Assembly: GCF_018336815.1 (NCBI RefSeq)
Contig: NZ_CP050497.1
Location: 310,001 to 374,000 of the forward strand
Direction: 5' to 3'
From: Treponema vincentii
GTDB lineage: Bacteria > Spirochaetota > Spirochaetia > Treponematales > Treponemataceae
Length of the DNA stretch: 64,000 bases
Part shown: positions 45,058 to 53,020 of the stretch, piece by piece
How the letters are laid out: every line of letters starts with the position of its first letter
How positions within the stretch are numbered: position 1 is the stretch's first letter
Notes under the pieces: generated by a model
Database searches by the model: none
What the model was told of the DNA's origin: nothing
What the model saw: the letters and a program-made list of their open reading frames with translations, nothing else
Position numbers and translations under genes: made by a program

Positions 45058-46019
45058 TGATTGAATTTGAAAAACCGTTTTTCCTGTTGTTCATCATTGC
45101 TATTCTGCCTGCCTGCGCCGTTACGCTGTATCGCATAAAAAAATTAAAAGAAAGCTACGCTGCGGCGGGAGAGATTCACGCCATTATACGGACACTGCGA
45201 ATCCGAATGGCGCTTTGGAGCATCGGCTGGCTGTTTCTCAGTATTGCTGCAGCAGTACCGCTCTGGGGCACAAAACAAACCACCGTAGTCAAACACGGAA
45301 ATGCGGTCATCTTTGCCGTCGATATTTCGCGCAGTATGACCGTCGCCGACATCACACCGAACCGGCTCGAATTTGCAAAGCGGTATGTTTCCTTTTTGAT
45401 AGAACGCTTGCCGGAAACTGCCTGCGGACTCGTTACGATAAAGGGACTGGGTACGCTTGCCGTACCGTTGAGTTTTAATCATCAGAGTGTACTGACCGCA
45501 GCGGAAACGCTGTCGCCGTTCAATGCAACCTCGGCAGGCAGTAATCTTGAACACGGGCTGCGTGTCGCATTGGAGGCATTCCCCGAAAATCGATTAACCG
45601 GAAAAACGGTTGTGCTATGTACCGACGGCGGTGAAACAATCGGTTCGGTGCCGCGTATTCTTCCGCGGTATCGACAGGAAAATGTTCAACTGATTATCAT
45701 CGGCTTTGGAACGGAAACAGGCGGCACACTCTCCATCCTGAATGAAAAACACGAATCGGTCGTGCAAAAAAGTGCGTTGGAGGAAGCTATTCTTAAACGC
45801 TATGCGGAGCAAGCCTTAAACGGAAGTTTTTATATTTCCGCTGGCGACCTCGGTTCGGCTCAGAAGGTGTTGCAATCGCTGACGGAAGGCGATACCGAAA
45901 GCGAGAAAATACGATATGTGCAAAAACCGGTACGGCGGACATTCGAGTGTACGGCGATGGCGCTCCTCTTTTTTTGTCTCGGTCTTTGTGCGGGAGGTAT
46001 CCGTGCTAAAAAAATGTAG
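45057..46019 (+). CDS. batB: BatB-like von Willebrand factor A membrane protein
   Basis: About 320 residues, paralogous to the preceding gene. The frame is open from 45018, but the ATG at 45057 overlapping the previous stop gives the expected N-terminus MIEFEKPFFLLFIIAILPA. TM helices ~6-22 and ~50-70; MIDAS motif FAVDISRSMTVADITPNRLE; FNATSAGSNLEHGL and LCTDGGETIG complete the metal site; C-terminal helix ALLFFCLGLCAGGI. Likely forms a membrane complex with BatA. Confidence 0.87.
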   Translation: MIEFEKPFFLLFIIAILPACAVTLYRIKKLKESYAAAGEIHAIIRTLRIRMALWSIGWLFLSIAAAVPLWGTKQTTVVKHGNAVIFAVDISRSMTVADITPNRLEFAKRYVSFLIERLPETACGLVTIKGLGTLAVPLSFNHQSVLTAAETLSPFNATSAGSNLEHGLRVALEAFPENRLTGKTVVLCTDGGETIGSVPRILPRYRQENVQLIIIGFGTETGGTLSILNEKHESVVQKSALEEAILKRYAEQALNGSFYISAGDLGSAQKVLQSLTEGDTESEKIRYVQKPVRRTFECTAMALLFFCLGLCAGGIRAKKM

Positions 46020-46695
46020 ACGTCCGGCTGCCGTCATATCACCCATATCATCACGTTCAACATTATTATCATCGTTATGTAGATCATCATTTTTGTCGGT
46101 GAGTTTTATTTTTTTATTGATGACGATGTTTGCCCTATTGGGATGCAGCGCAGAACAGCAAACCAAAATTGCACACGTAAAAGGAACACTCGCATGGATG
46201 CGGAGCGATTGGAACGATGCCGTGTTGTATTTTTATGAGGCTGAAAGTTTAGCGGCGGAATTATCCGATGAGACCATAAAACCGTACACGGATTTTGCGC
46301 TTGCCTCTTCATATCTGATGCAGGGAGAAGATGAGGCTGCGTCCGGAAAATTACAAAATGGTTTCGAAACCGCTCCGGATATTTTACGGGCGCATCGGTT
46401 TTATCAACAAGGCATTATTGCGTTTCATGCAAAGGATTATGCGGAAGCGGTGACATTGTTCCGAAAATCATTGGAACTGTCCGGCCGCGATACGGCGGCT
46501 AAGATTAATTACGAGTTGAGCAAAAAGTTGAGCGACACACAGCGGGAGATGCAGCATCAAGCTCCGCAAAATGCTACCGAAGATCCCGAGGCCGATCTGA
46601 CGGATTCGATTATCTTAGATATTATTCGCAAAAGAGAGCAAACCGAATGGAAAAAAACACAGCGCGAATCGGAACCGGCGATAAACGATTATTAG
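46003..46695 (+). CDS. TPR lipoprotein (BatC-like)
   Basis: 231 residues. The GTG at 46003 follows gggagg by five bases and is preferred to the upstream frame start. A long N-terminal region ends in a lipobox (FLLMTMFALLGCSAE). The mature part has tetratricopeptide-like helices: VKGTLAWMRSDWNDAVLYFYEAE, LASSYLMQGEDEAA, and YQQGIIAFHAKDYAEAVTLFRKSLELS. In Bat operons such proteins act as scaffolds. The 3' end overlaps the next gene by ~49 bp. Confidence 0.8.
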   Translation: MLKKCRRPAAVISPISSRSTLLSSLCRSSFLSVSFIFLLMTMFALLGCSAEQQTKIAHVKGTLAWMRSDWNDAVLYFYEAESLAAELSDETIKPYTDFALASSYLMQGEDEAASGKLQNGFETAPDILRAHRFYQQGIIAFHAKDYAEAVTLFRKSLELSGRDTAAKINYELSKKLSDTQREMQHQAPQNATEDPEADLTDSIILDIIRKREQTEWKKTQRESEPAINDY

Positions 46696-48323
46696 GACTT
46701 TTAGTATGCAGGCTAGTCGCGAAGACGGCAACACTCTTTTTTTTCTTTTGTGCAGCCGCAATCCTCTATGGGCAGCAAAGCGATTATGCTAAGCATTTTA
46801 TTGAACTCAAAATAGACGGTACCGAATTATCAATTGATCGTGAATTTGAAATTGAAGTTATCATCAAACGAGAAGCTCCGTATTTGCAGAAGAATAATGG
46901 CAATACGCCGCGATTTATCCTCGAGCGGGAGAACGATACGGCAGAGCTGATACAGAGCAGCGCGATCCCCGAACGGGACGGTCTACACCTACGCTATCGG
47001 TATCGTTTTAACAAAACAGGCAGGTTCCGATTCGAGCCGGAACTGCAATGGAAACGGCAAACGGTCGAGCTGACACCGCTGGATATAACCGTACACCGGC
47101 CGCGGCTTTCGGAGCATACGCCGTTTGTGTGGACGCTGTATTCTTCAAGCGGTCTGCCGATTGCGGACGGCGCAGCCCTTGAACAAGGCACCGAATACAT
47201 CCTGTGTTTAACCGCAGCCTTTTATTCGGCAGGATATACCGAGCGTTACCGGCATGCTTTACAAACCGCCTCTGAGCAAGCAGAATACTCCCACCTCGAA
47301 GCGCCCCGTTCCGAAGCCGGTCGATCAGGAGTTTTCGGTTCTGCAGGAATCGGCTCCGAATCAGCCCAACCACAAGATGGCCGAAGGGGCGCCGCGCTTC
47401 GGGATATGCACAGTGAGCTGCCGTTACCGGCTGAAATAGTCCGTATCGAATGCGCTCCTTCCGAAAGCGCCGCGCTGAAACCGCTTACACTCACAGAACT
47501 GCCGTTCGATGCGGCTGTTTTAATAAACTCGGCGGCTTTGTCAAATACTGCCCTGTCTAATACCGGCAGCTCCGAGACCGATGACGAGCGCTATGTTCTT
47601 GCCGCCTTTAGTTTGATACCCTTGCGGATAGGCGTTCAAAGCCTTCCTCAAGCGCAGATATTTTTTACGGCGGGCGGAAAAGCATTCAGCACTCCTGCTG
47701 CCTACCGCATCGACCGGCAGGCAATTACGGAGGCTACCGATAAAAGCGGCGCGGGCGGCTTCACCGCCGCTGCGTTTCAGGCGCTCCCGCCTGAAACGCA
47801 GTACAGCGGCAGCACTATGACCGAGCAAGAAAAAAGCACCGCGGCAAAGCAAATAGCCGACTACCGTAAGCAGGAAGCTGCGGCACTTTTTTCTCCCGCA
47901 ATCCGCCGTGAACGCAGAAAGTTGGAAGCTGCGTTGGAGATTGCGCATCCGCTGCCGCTGTATCCGCGCCTGCTCGGTATTCTAACGGCGGCAATCTCCG
48001 GCTTACTGCTGATCGGTGCGGCAGTGTGCGGTTTCCGCAATAAAAAGCGGTTTATGCTGCTCTGTATCATCCTTGCATTGTGCAGCGGAAGCCTCACCGC
48101 CGTACTGTTCCGGCTCATAGTGCGGCCGCAGGGCGTGTGTATTGAGGACACCGGCGAAATAGCGGTGCGGCGTATACCGGAACATACCGGTAGTATCGTG
48201 CACCGGCTTTCGGCAGGTGAAAGTGTTATCATCATGCGCAAGGCGCCGCAATGGTACTACATTAAAACCGCCGTCGGGGTTACCGGCTGGATACCGCTGC
48301 AATCGGTTATCCGATACAATTAA
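46647..48323 (+). CDS. BatD-like protein with C-terminal SH3-like domain
   Basis: A 558-residue exported protein. Signal peptide around TATLFFFFCAAAILYGQQ; beta-sandwich 'oxygen tolerance' domains in the first ~350 residues (KIDGTELSIDREFEIEVII; RYRFNKTGRFRFEPEL); a transmembrane pair ~430-480 (LLGILTAAISGLLLIGAAVCGF; FMLLCIILALCSGSLTAVLF); and a final SH3-like segment (GSIVHRLSAGESVIIMRKAPQWYYIKT...GWIPLQSVI). The SH3-like end suggests peptidoglycan contact. The start overlaps the preceding gene; a later start (ATL...) is possible. Confidence 0.75.
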   Translation: MEKNTARIGTGDKRLLGLLVCRLVAKTATLFFFFCAAAILYGQQSDYAKHFIELKIDGTELSIDREFEIEVIIKREAPYLQKNNGNTPRFILERENDTAELIQSSAIPERDGLHLRYRYRFNKTGRFRFEPELQWKRQTVELTPLDITVHRPRLSEHTPFVWTLYSSSGLPIADGAALEQGTEYILCLTAAFYSAGYTERYRHALQTASEQAEYSHLEAPRSEAGRSGVFGSAGIGSESAQPQDGRRGAALRDMHSELPLPAEIVRIECAPSESAALKPLTLTELPFDAAVLINSAALSNTALSNTGSSETDDERYVLAAFSLIPLRIGVQSLPQAQIFFTAGGKAFSTPAAYRIDRQAITEATDKSGAGGFTAAAFQALPPETQYSGSTMTEQEKSTAAKQIADYRKQEAAALFSPAIRRERRKLEAALEIAHPLPLYPRLLGILTAAISGLLLIGAAVCGFRNKKRFMLLCIILALCSGSLTAVLFRLIVRPQGVCIEDTGEIAVRRIPEHTGSIVHRLSAGESVIIMRKAPQWYYIKTAVGVTGWIPLQSVIRYN

Positions 48324-48415
48324 GTCGGGGTTGTTGATTCGCGCGTCGGGGTATGTTGATTTCTCTCCTAAAAAATGATAGAAAGAATAAGCATTGCTTT
48401 TTACAGGAGATTTTT

Positions 48416-48646
48416 ATGAAATGTAGATTTTGTGAGCAAGATATAAAACCGGTCGGTCATAACTTAGTATCAGCGACCGGTGATATTGTTTGTACCAAGA
48501 ACCCGACAAAAAAGCATATTGCCGTATATGACGGTGTTCACTGTATTCATTGCGGACGTCAAATAAGCATTCTCGGTGATAGAATTGTTACCTCAGCAGG
48601 AATAAGTTGTCCGGCATCCCCATCAGGACGCCATGTTGTAAAATAG
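48416..48646 (+). CDS. Small zinc-ribbon-like protein, 76 aa
   Basis: ATG at 48416 follows aggaga. The sequence has two CxxC knuckles, MKCRFCEQDI and CIHCGRQISI, plus single cysteines after each (DIVCTKNP, GISCPASP), forming two similar halves (~35 residues each) with the pattern CxxC...G-x-R/K-x-V-x2-G...C-P-x-S/N. This internal duplication suggests two zinc ribbons. Function unknown. Confidence 0.75.
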   Translation: MKCRFCEQDIKPVGHNLVSATGDIVCTKNPTKKHIAVYDGVHCIHCGRQISILGDRIVTSAGISCPASPSGRHVVK

Positions 48647-48877
48647 CGGGAAAAAGGCAGGGGGGCAAGTTCTCGGCACCCCGTCTTTAACATAAAAATC
48701 GGTAACAGGAATACCGAAATAAAAGTAAATCTGTTCGGAAACTTCCGTTTCTGAACAGGTTACCTTGAAATGCGATGTTCTAAATTGTGCGATGCAAGAG
48801 TTCATCGACCTATTCGAAACACAGTTATCGAATAGGTCTAGTATTTATAGCTCTCGGCATTTTAAAAAAAAAGGCTA
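48647..48877. other. Intergenic region with a strong hairpin
   Basis: No gene supported. A perfect 11-bp stem (48807-48817 gacctattcga with 48828-48838) lies 40 bases ahead of the tRNA promoter. It has no clear T-tract. Confidence 0.5.
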
Positions 48878-48906
48878 TTGACATAGCAATCAATATCCTA
48901 TATACT
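48878..48906 (+). promoter_or_regulatory. Sigma-70 promoter of tRNA-Lys
   Basis: TTGACA (48878-48883), 17-base spacer, TATACT (48901-48906), with a GC-rich discriminator, ending about 20 bases before the tRNA 5' end. Near-consensus, as expected for a stable RNA gene. Confidence 0.9.
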
Positions 48907-48927
48907 CGCCCTGTTATTTCAAGATAT

Positions 48928-49000
48928 GGGCTATTAGCTCAGTAGGTAGAGCAACGCCCTTTTAAGGCGTGGGTCGATGGTTCGAATCCATCATAGCTCA
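48928..49000 (+). tRNA. tRNA-Lys (anticodon UUU)
   Basis: A complete cloverleaf: acceptor gggctat/atagctc, D arm gctc...gagc, anticodon stem acgcc/ggcgt enclosing cttttaa (anticodon TTT at positions 34-36), T arm atggttcgaatccat. CCA is not encoded. Promoter immediately upstream, terminator immediately downstream. Confidence 0.97.
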
Positions 49001-49004
49001 AAAA

Positions 49005-49036
49005 AAGACTGCAAAACTATTTGTAGTCTTTTTTTT
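49005..49036 (+). terminator. Rho-independent terminator of tRNA-Lys
   Basis: aagactgcaaa (49005-49015) pairs with tttgtagtctt (49020-49030), one G-T pair, followed by a run of Ts. It begins five bases after the tRNA. Confidence 0.88.
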
Positions 49037-49051
49037 ACACGTTCGGCAATT

Positions 49052-49345
49052 TTAGGATTTATCTTTTCCATTACGCTGCCGTTCCGAGCGGATAAATGCC
49101 GACAGAATACTGAAAAGCGCAATCGCATGAGCGACGATAAAGATACCGATGCTGTTTTCGTAGAGGCGCCAACTGCGGATTGCATTTAATCCGACACAAA
49201 TAATGCCGGATATATATACAACACGTTCCAACCAGCGCATCGGCAGCTTGTTTTTTGCCGCCCGTACAAGATTGATAATCCATGCCGTCAACATGATAAG
49301 CAAGAGCGCACCGATAGCGCAAAGCATCACAGTATTTTCTTTCAT
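49052..49345 (-). CDS. Small membrane protein, three transmembrane helices
   Basis: A 97-residue protein with helices ~5-27 (TVMLCAIGALLLIMLTAWII), ~40-58 and ~67-88 (IGIFIVAHAIALFSILSAFI), and a basic C-terminus. Family not recognised. ATG preceded by aagaaggta on the minus strand. Confidence 0.65.
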   Translation of the reverse strand: MKENTVMLCAIGALLLIMLTAWIINLVRAAKNKLPMRWLERVVYISGIICVGLNAIRSWRLYENSIGIFIVAHAIALFSILSAFIRSERQRNGKDKS

Positions 49346-49378
49346 AGAGTACCTTCTTAATTTCCTTGTAAAGGGACC

Positions 49379-49933
49379 TTATAAACCGAAACCGGTTGTA
49401 TATTTTTTTCCGCACAAGGAGATGACTACATCGTTCACCGTCAACGTATAGAGACTGCGGCGAATAGGACAAGATAAAACATCTACACTTTTGGGTGAGC
49501 GGTAAAAGCCTTCCCCCGTATATTTGAGATATGCTTCCTTTTGTGTCCACAACTCGTAAAATCGTTGATCAAACAGCTCCATATTTTGGTAAAGATAGCT
49601 GTTTTCGGCATCGGTAAAACAGCGGCTTGCAACATTCGGTTTTGCAGCGCGCAACCGCTCAATATCAGCGCCGATTTCACTATCGGATAGCGCAATGAGG
49701 CACACTCCATGCGTATATGATAAACTGAAATACAGCGCTCCATCTTTTAGGTACGGCTTTCCGTATTTTCCGTATTCAAACAAAAGCTGCACAGGACAAT
49801 GCGGAATCCGCTCAGCAAGTATGGTTTTCAGCAATCCCTTTGCCAGTGTGCGCTCTTGTTCAGAGGATAATCCCTTATGCCGGCAAATCCACAGCTCCGT
49901 CATTGTCGTATAGACATTCGTCTTATGGCACAA
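49379..49933 (-). CDS. 4'-phosphopantetheinyl transferase
   Basis: A 184-residue Sfp/AcpT-type enzyme that activates carrier proteins with CoA's phosphopantetheine arm. Core motifs: FSLSYTHGVCLIALS, IGADIERLR (metal Asp) and ELWTQKEAYLKYTGEG (W-x3-KEA-x2-K). The frame starts with TTG at 49933, just before the yqeB stop; an internal ATG at 49903 (MTELWICRHKG) is an alternative. No PKS/NRPS is present in the window, so the likely target is the fatty-acid ACP. Confidence 0.9.
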   Translation of the reverse strand: MCHKTNVYTTMTELWICRHKGLSSEQERTLAKGLLKTILAERIPHCPVQLLFEYGKYGKPYLKDGALYFSLSYTHGVCLIALSDSEIGADIERLRAAKPNVASRCFTDAENSYLYQNMELFDQRFYELWTQKEAYLKYTGEGFYRSPKSVDVLSCPIRRSLYTLTVNDVVISLCGKKYTTGFGL

Positions 49934-50831
49934 TACCGCGGGAAAGCAGCGCCGTCAATACTGCCCCGCCGAGTGCGCGCGCCTTGTCGGAAATGGTAAA
50001 GCAGTTGTTCAATTCGGTAAGGCGCGGGTCTATATCCGCCATTTTGAGTCCGCTGCGGACGGTAAACCTGTCGGGCAGCATGCCTCGGATTATCCCATTA
50101 AGCGAAGCGGCAACATCAGTAACGCTGCCGTCCGCGCGTATGATGCGGGCAATAGTTTCGCCGCGGGTAACCGAGTCGCCGATATCATGTATAACACGCA
50201 GCGTGCCTGCCGCCGGTGCATGGATAACCCTCAAGGCGCTTTCTCCGCCGACCAGCCCCGGAACGCCGGTATTGGGGAGCGCCGTTCCTTGATAAATGAG
50301 CCGTCCTAAATTATGCCCGCGCATAGTTTCGATAACGATGTGTGCGTCCCTTTCGGCGGTAAAGCCCGGTCCCAGCGCAATGACCAACGGCGCCATATCG
50401 AGGCGCGTTCCGTAATTTTTCTTTGCGATGATGGCATCCACAACGGCGGCAGGCTGCAATACACTGATCAACTCTCCCGTAGGGTCAACCGCAATGGGGA
50501 TAAAGCTTGACCGGTTTGCTTTGGAGCCGACAGCAGCGCCGGTTCCGACCGCAATCGATTCCGTACCGGATCGAGTACCTGCTTCACTGTCCTTTGCAGA
50601 CAGAATCCCTGCGGCATGCTCTTTTGCAATCAGGCGCGCTTCGATTCCTTCTATTGTGCAATGCCCAAGCCTAACAGCCTCACTAAACGCAACGGTACGG
50701 CGGATGGCGGAAGGGTTTTCGGTTTCCAGTGCAAGGACACGAAAACCTGAGGTATGGATTGCTGCCAGTACCCCGCTGGCCAAATCTCCTGCCCCGCGCA
50801 CGATAATAAGCGGTGCGGATTGCTTCATGTT
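49923..50831 (-). CDS. yqeB: YqeB-like selenium-dependent molybdenum hydroxylase accessory protein
   Basis: About 302 residues from the ATG at 50831 (MKQSAPLIIVRGAGDLASGVL), which follows gaggagcg; the frame is open to 50858. Motifs: the Rossmann-like RGAGDLASG, a central KANRSSFIPIAVDPTGELI..., and a C-terminal barrel-sandwich-like region (AAGTLRVIHDIGDSVTRGETIARI). The EF2563/YqeB family accompanies YqeC and SelD in maturation of selenium-dependent molybdenum hydroxylases. No hydroxylase or selD is visible in this window. Confidence 0.88.
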   Translation of the reverse strand, partial: NMKQSAPLIIVRGAGDLASGVLAAIHTSGFRVLALETENPSAIRRTVAFSEAVRLGHCTIEGIEARLIAKEHAAGILSAKDSEAGTRSGTESIAVGTGAAVGSKANRSSFIPIAVDPTGELISVLQPAAVVDAIIAKKNYGTRLDMAPLVIALGPGFTAERDAHIVIETMRGHNLGRLIYQGTALPNTGVPGLVGGESALRVIHAPAAGTLRVIHDIGDSVTRGETIARIIRADGSVTDVAASLNGIIRGMLPDRFTVRSGLKMADIDPRLTELNNCFTISDKARALGGAVLTALLSRGIVP

Positions 50832-51450
50832 CGCTCCTCGGCGCAATACAGAGTACAAAACAAGTACCGCGCGCCTTCAAAAAAAGACCGTTTGGGTGAA
50901 AAACCGCTTGCATAATATGGGTAAGTCGCAGCGGTCTATTCATCTTTGCGGAAGTAATGTTCAAAAATCGTTCCGTTCGGTGTACCCACGTTTCATTCAC
51001 CGGCTTGCCGAGCGTCCGCGTCGAAATAAGCCCAACCGTCTTTGTGGTACGGGGGTGGATGACGGGTTCGGTATCGTTCCACCCCTTGACCGCCCGCCGT
51101 TTACTGCCGTCCGCTTCAATTAGAACTACATCGTAATTATCACAGAGACTATCGATTACTTCTAACGGCGGTGCGCTCAGCTTTTCTCCCGTCTCCATAC
51201 CGAAAAAGGACACGGCGGAATCAAGCCGCTCCTTTTCGCGTATCCCCATCTTTGTCGTAGTCGTTACCGCGACGTGTAATCCCCGCGCTGCGAGTTCATT
51301 TGCAGTGGTAATTATGGATGTGGTTTTTCCGCCGCTCCCGATAAAAGATACGACATCGCCGCGGCAGATATGGAGTTTTTTCGTAAGGGGGCATATACTT
51401 TTGCGATTAAAATTGCGGATACGGCATCGTCGGTTTATGCGTGCCGACAT
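50683..51450 (-). CDS. yqeC: YqeC-like selenium cofactor biosynthesis protein, 3' end uncertain
   Basis: P-loop protein: VVSFIGSGGKTTSIITTANELA, then VAVTTTTKMG, VVLIEADGSKRRAVKGW and PRTTKTVGLISTRTLGKPVNE, all YqeC family motifs. As read, it overlaps yqeB by 149 bp with a non-family tail. One extra base in the A7 run at 50879-50885 would end it at a TGA overlapping the yqeB ATG (ATGA), a normal coupled junction. The N-terminal ~20 residues also look atypical. So the true gene is probably shorter at both ends, or the locus has an indel. Confidence 0.8.
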   Translation of the reverse strand: MSARINRRCRIRNFNRKSICPLTKKLHICRGDVVSFIGSGGKTTSIITTANELAARGLHVAVTTTTKMGIREKERLDSAVSFFGMETGEKLSAPPLEVIDSLCDNYDVVLIEADGSKRRAVKGWNDTEPVIHPRTTKTVGLISTRTLGKPVNETWVHRTERFLNITSAKMNRPLRLTHIMQAVFHPNGLFLKARGTCFVLCIAPRSEHEAIRTAYYRARGRRFGQRGTGSNPYLRFSCPCTGNRKPFRHPPYRCV

Positions 51451-51863
51451 ACTTTACATCCGAGGATACGGACGTGCTTATCCGTTTTACTACGGTCAAA
51501 TAGCCGTGCAATGAGGTATGAATCGGTTGGAACGGGGGCTTTACACACGGGACAAAAACGATCTGCGTCGGGTTCTATCATCGGATAACAGTGAGGACAT
51601 CCATAGATTGAACATAATCGGTCGGTTCCTTCCGATGGATAAACCTTTGTTTTTAGCTGTTCCCCTTTCTTTAATACGGTACAGCAAATAGGGCAGACGC
51701 CGGGCGCGCCCGGTTTTCCTTTCGGTAAATATTCTGCATCTCCTGTTTTTCTACTTTTGAAAGTAAATAAAAAATAAGCGACACCCATTAATAATATACC
51801 GATAAATACCAATATGAACCATGAAAGCGGCGAAAGAAACGTACCCATACCAATAAGATACAC
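51435..51863 (-). CDS. Membrane-anchored zinc-ribbon protein
   Basis: 142 residues: one N-terminal transmembrane helix (LSPLSWFILVFIGILLMGVAYFLF) then four CxxC knuckles (CPICCTVL, CPHCYPM, CPVCKAP, CKVC) separated by YPSEGTDRLCSIYG. Probably cytoplasmic zinc ribbons on a membrane anchor. Function unknown. Divergent from rsmI, whose frame overlaps its 5' end. Confidence 0.8.
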   Translation of the reverse strand: MYLIGMGTFLSPLSWFILVFIGILLMGVAYFLFTFKSRKTGDAEYLPKGKPGAPGVCPICCTVLKKGEQLKTKVYPSEGTDRLCSIYGCPHCYPMIEPDADRFCPVCKAPVPTDSYLIARLFDRSKTDKHVRILGCKVCRHA

Positions 51864-51909
51864 GATTCATGGACTTGCGGCAACCTATAAAACACAGTAT
51901 ACTTTTATA

Positions 51910-52584
51910 GTGGCATCGTTATATGTAGTCGGAACACCAATTGGAAATTTAGGCGATATTACAGTACGGGCATTGGAAATTTTCAAAACGGCTGACTATA
52001 TTGCCTGCGAAGATACACGGCATACGTTGGGGCTTTTAACTCATTTTGAGATACGGAAGCCGCTTATTTCGTGCCGTTCGCAGAATGAAGCGGATGCCGC
52101 CCAGAAAATTATCGGCCTATTGGCTGACGGCAAGAATGTCGCGTATGCGAGCGATGCAGGAACTCCGGCCTTGAGCGACCCCGGAGCCATTCTCGTTAAG
52201 CTGGTGCGTGAGGCAGGGTATCCTATTGTACCCATCCCGGGCGCTTCCGCATTTGCGGTTATGGTCAGCATTGCAGGAACGTGCGACTCGTCGGTGCTTT
52301 TTGAAGGTTTTTTATCCCCTAAACAAGGGCGGAGAAAACGGCGGCTGCAGGAACTTTTTGATATGCACACGGGCTTCGTACTCTACGAATCTCCGTTCAG
52401 AATTATCAAGCTGTTACAAGATATTGCCGATATTGATAGCAAGAGGCTGGTTGTTGTCGGCCGTGAGTTGACCAAACTGCATGAAGAAATTTTATCCGGT
52501 GAGGTATCGGATATTTTACATACATTACAGGAGCGGCAATCGATAAAAGGCGAGTTTTCGGTTTTTGTATCCGGAAAGGCTTAA
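51910..52584 (+). CDS. rsmI: 16S rRNA (cytidine1402-2'-O)-methyltransferase
   Basis: The frame is open from 51814, but the GTG at 51910 (VASLYVVGTPIGNLGDIT) gives the conserved N-terminus; the extension would overlap the divergent zinc-ribbon gene. Tetrapyrrole-methylase fold: VVGTPIGNLGDIT (SAM loop), CEDTRHTLGLL, YASDAGTPALSDPG, PIPGASAFAVM and LYESPFRI. It methylates C1402 in the ribosomal P site together with RsmH. flgM follows at 48 bp. Confidence 0.93.
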   Translation: MASLYVVGTPIGNLGDITVRALEIFKTADYIACEDTRHTLGLLTHFEIRKPLISCRSQNEADAAQKIIGLLADGKNVAYASDAGTPALSDPGAILVKLVREAGYPIVPIPGASAFAVMVSIAGTCDSSVLFEGFLSPKQGRRKRRLQELFDMHTGFVLYESPFRIIKLLQDIADIDSKRLVVVGRELTKLHEEILSGEVSDILHTLQERQSIKGEFSVFVSGKA

Positions 52585-52631
52585 TTTTTTCGATAAAAAT
52601 GCCGATAAAAGCTATGGAAGGCGGAAAAAAC

Positions 52632-52916
52632 ATGACAATTGATAGACTAAACGGAATTGAGCCTGTAAAACCTGTACAACCTATTCAACGGACGCAAAGG
52701 ACTGAAGTATTCGGTAAAACGGATGCCGTTTCCGTTTCAAATGAAGCGCGGGTATTATCAGATGCAAATATCGCATTGGAAGCGGTGAGAAATGCACCTG
52801 ATATTCGTGAAGATAAGGTTGCCGAGGTAAAGAAAAAGTTCGCGGATCCTTCATATATAAATAATGCTCTCTTGGAACTCGTTGCTGACAAGATATTAGA
52901 CGATTACGGTCTCTAA
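52632..52916 (+). CDS. flgM: Anti-sigma-28 factor FlgM
   Basis: About 95 residues from ATG 52632 (MTIDRLNGIEPVKPVQ); the frame is open to 52599 but aaggcgg precedes this start. C-terminal sigma-binding helices: VSVSNEAR, then VRNAPDIREDKVAEVKKKFA and NNALLELVADKILDDYGL, typical of spirochaete FlgM. It holds the flagellar/chemotaxis sigma factor inactive until export through the hook-basal body. It fits the presence of a chemoreceptor in the window. Confidence 0.92.
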   Translation: MTIDRLNGIEPVKPVQPIQRTQRTEVFGKTDAVSVSNEARVLSDANIALEAVRNAPDIREDKVAEVKKKFADPSYINNALLELVADKILDDYGL

Positions 52917-53020
52917 AAGCGTGCAGCGGCACAATCAAATGGTATTGTGTCGTTTCAACGCAGTTTTAATCGCTCATATATTTTCTTCTAAAAAATCTGA
53001 AATAAAGGCGGAATACGAGT

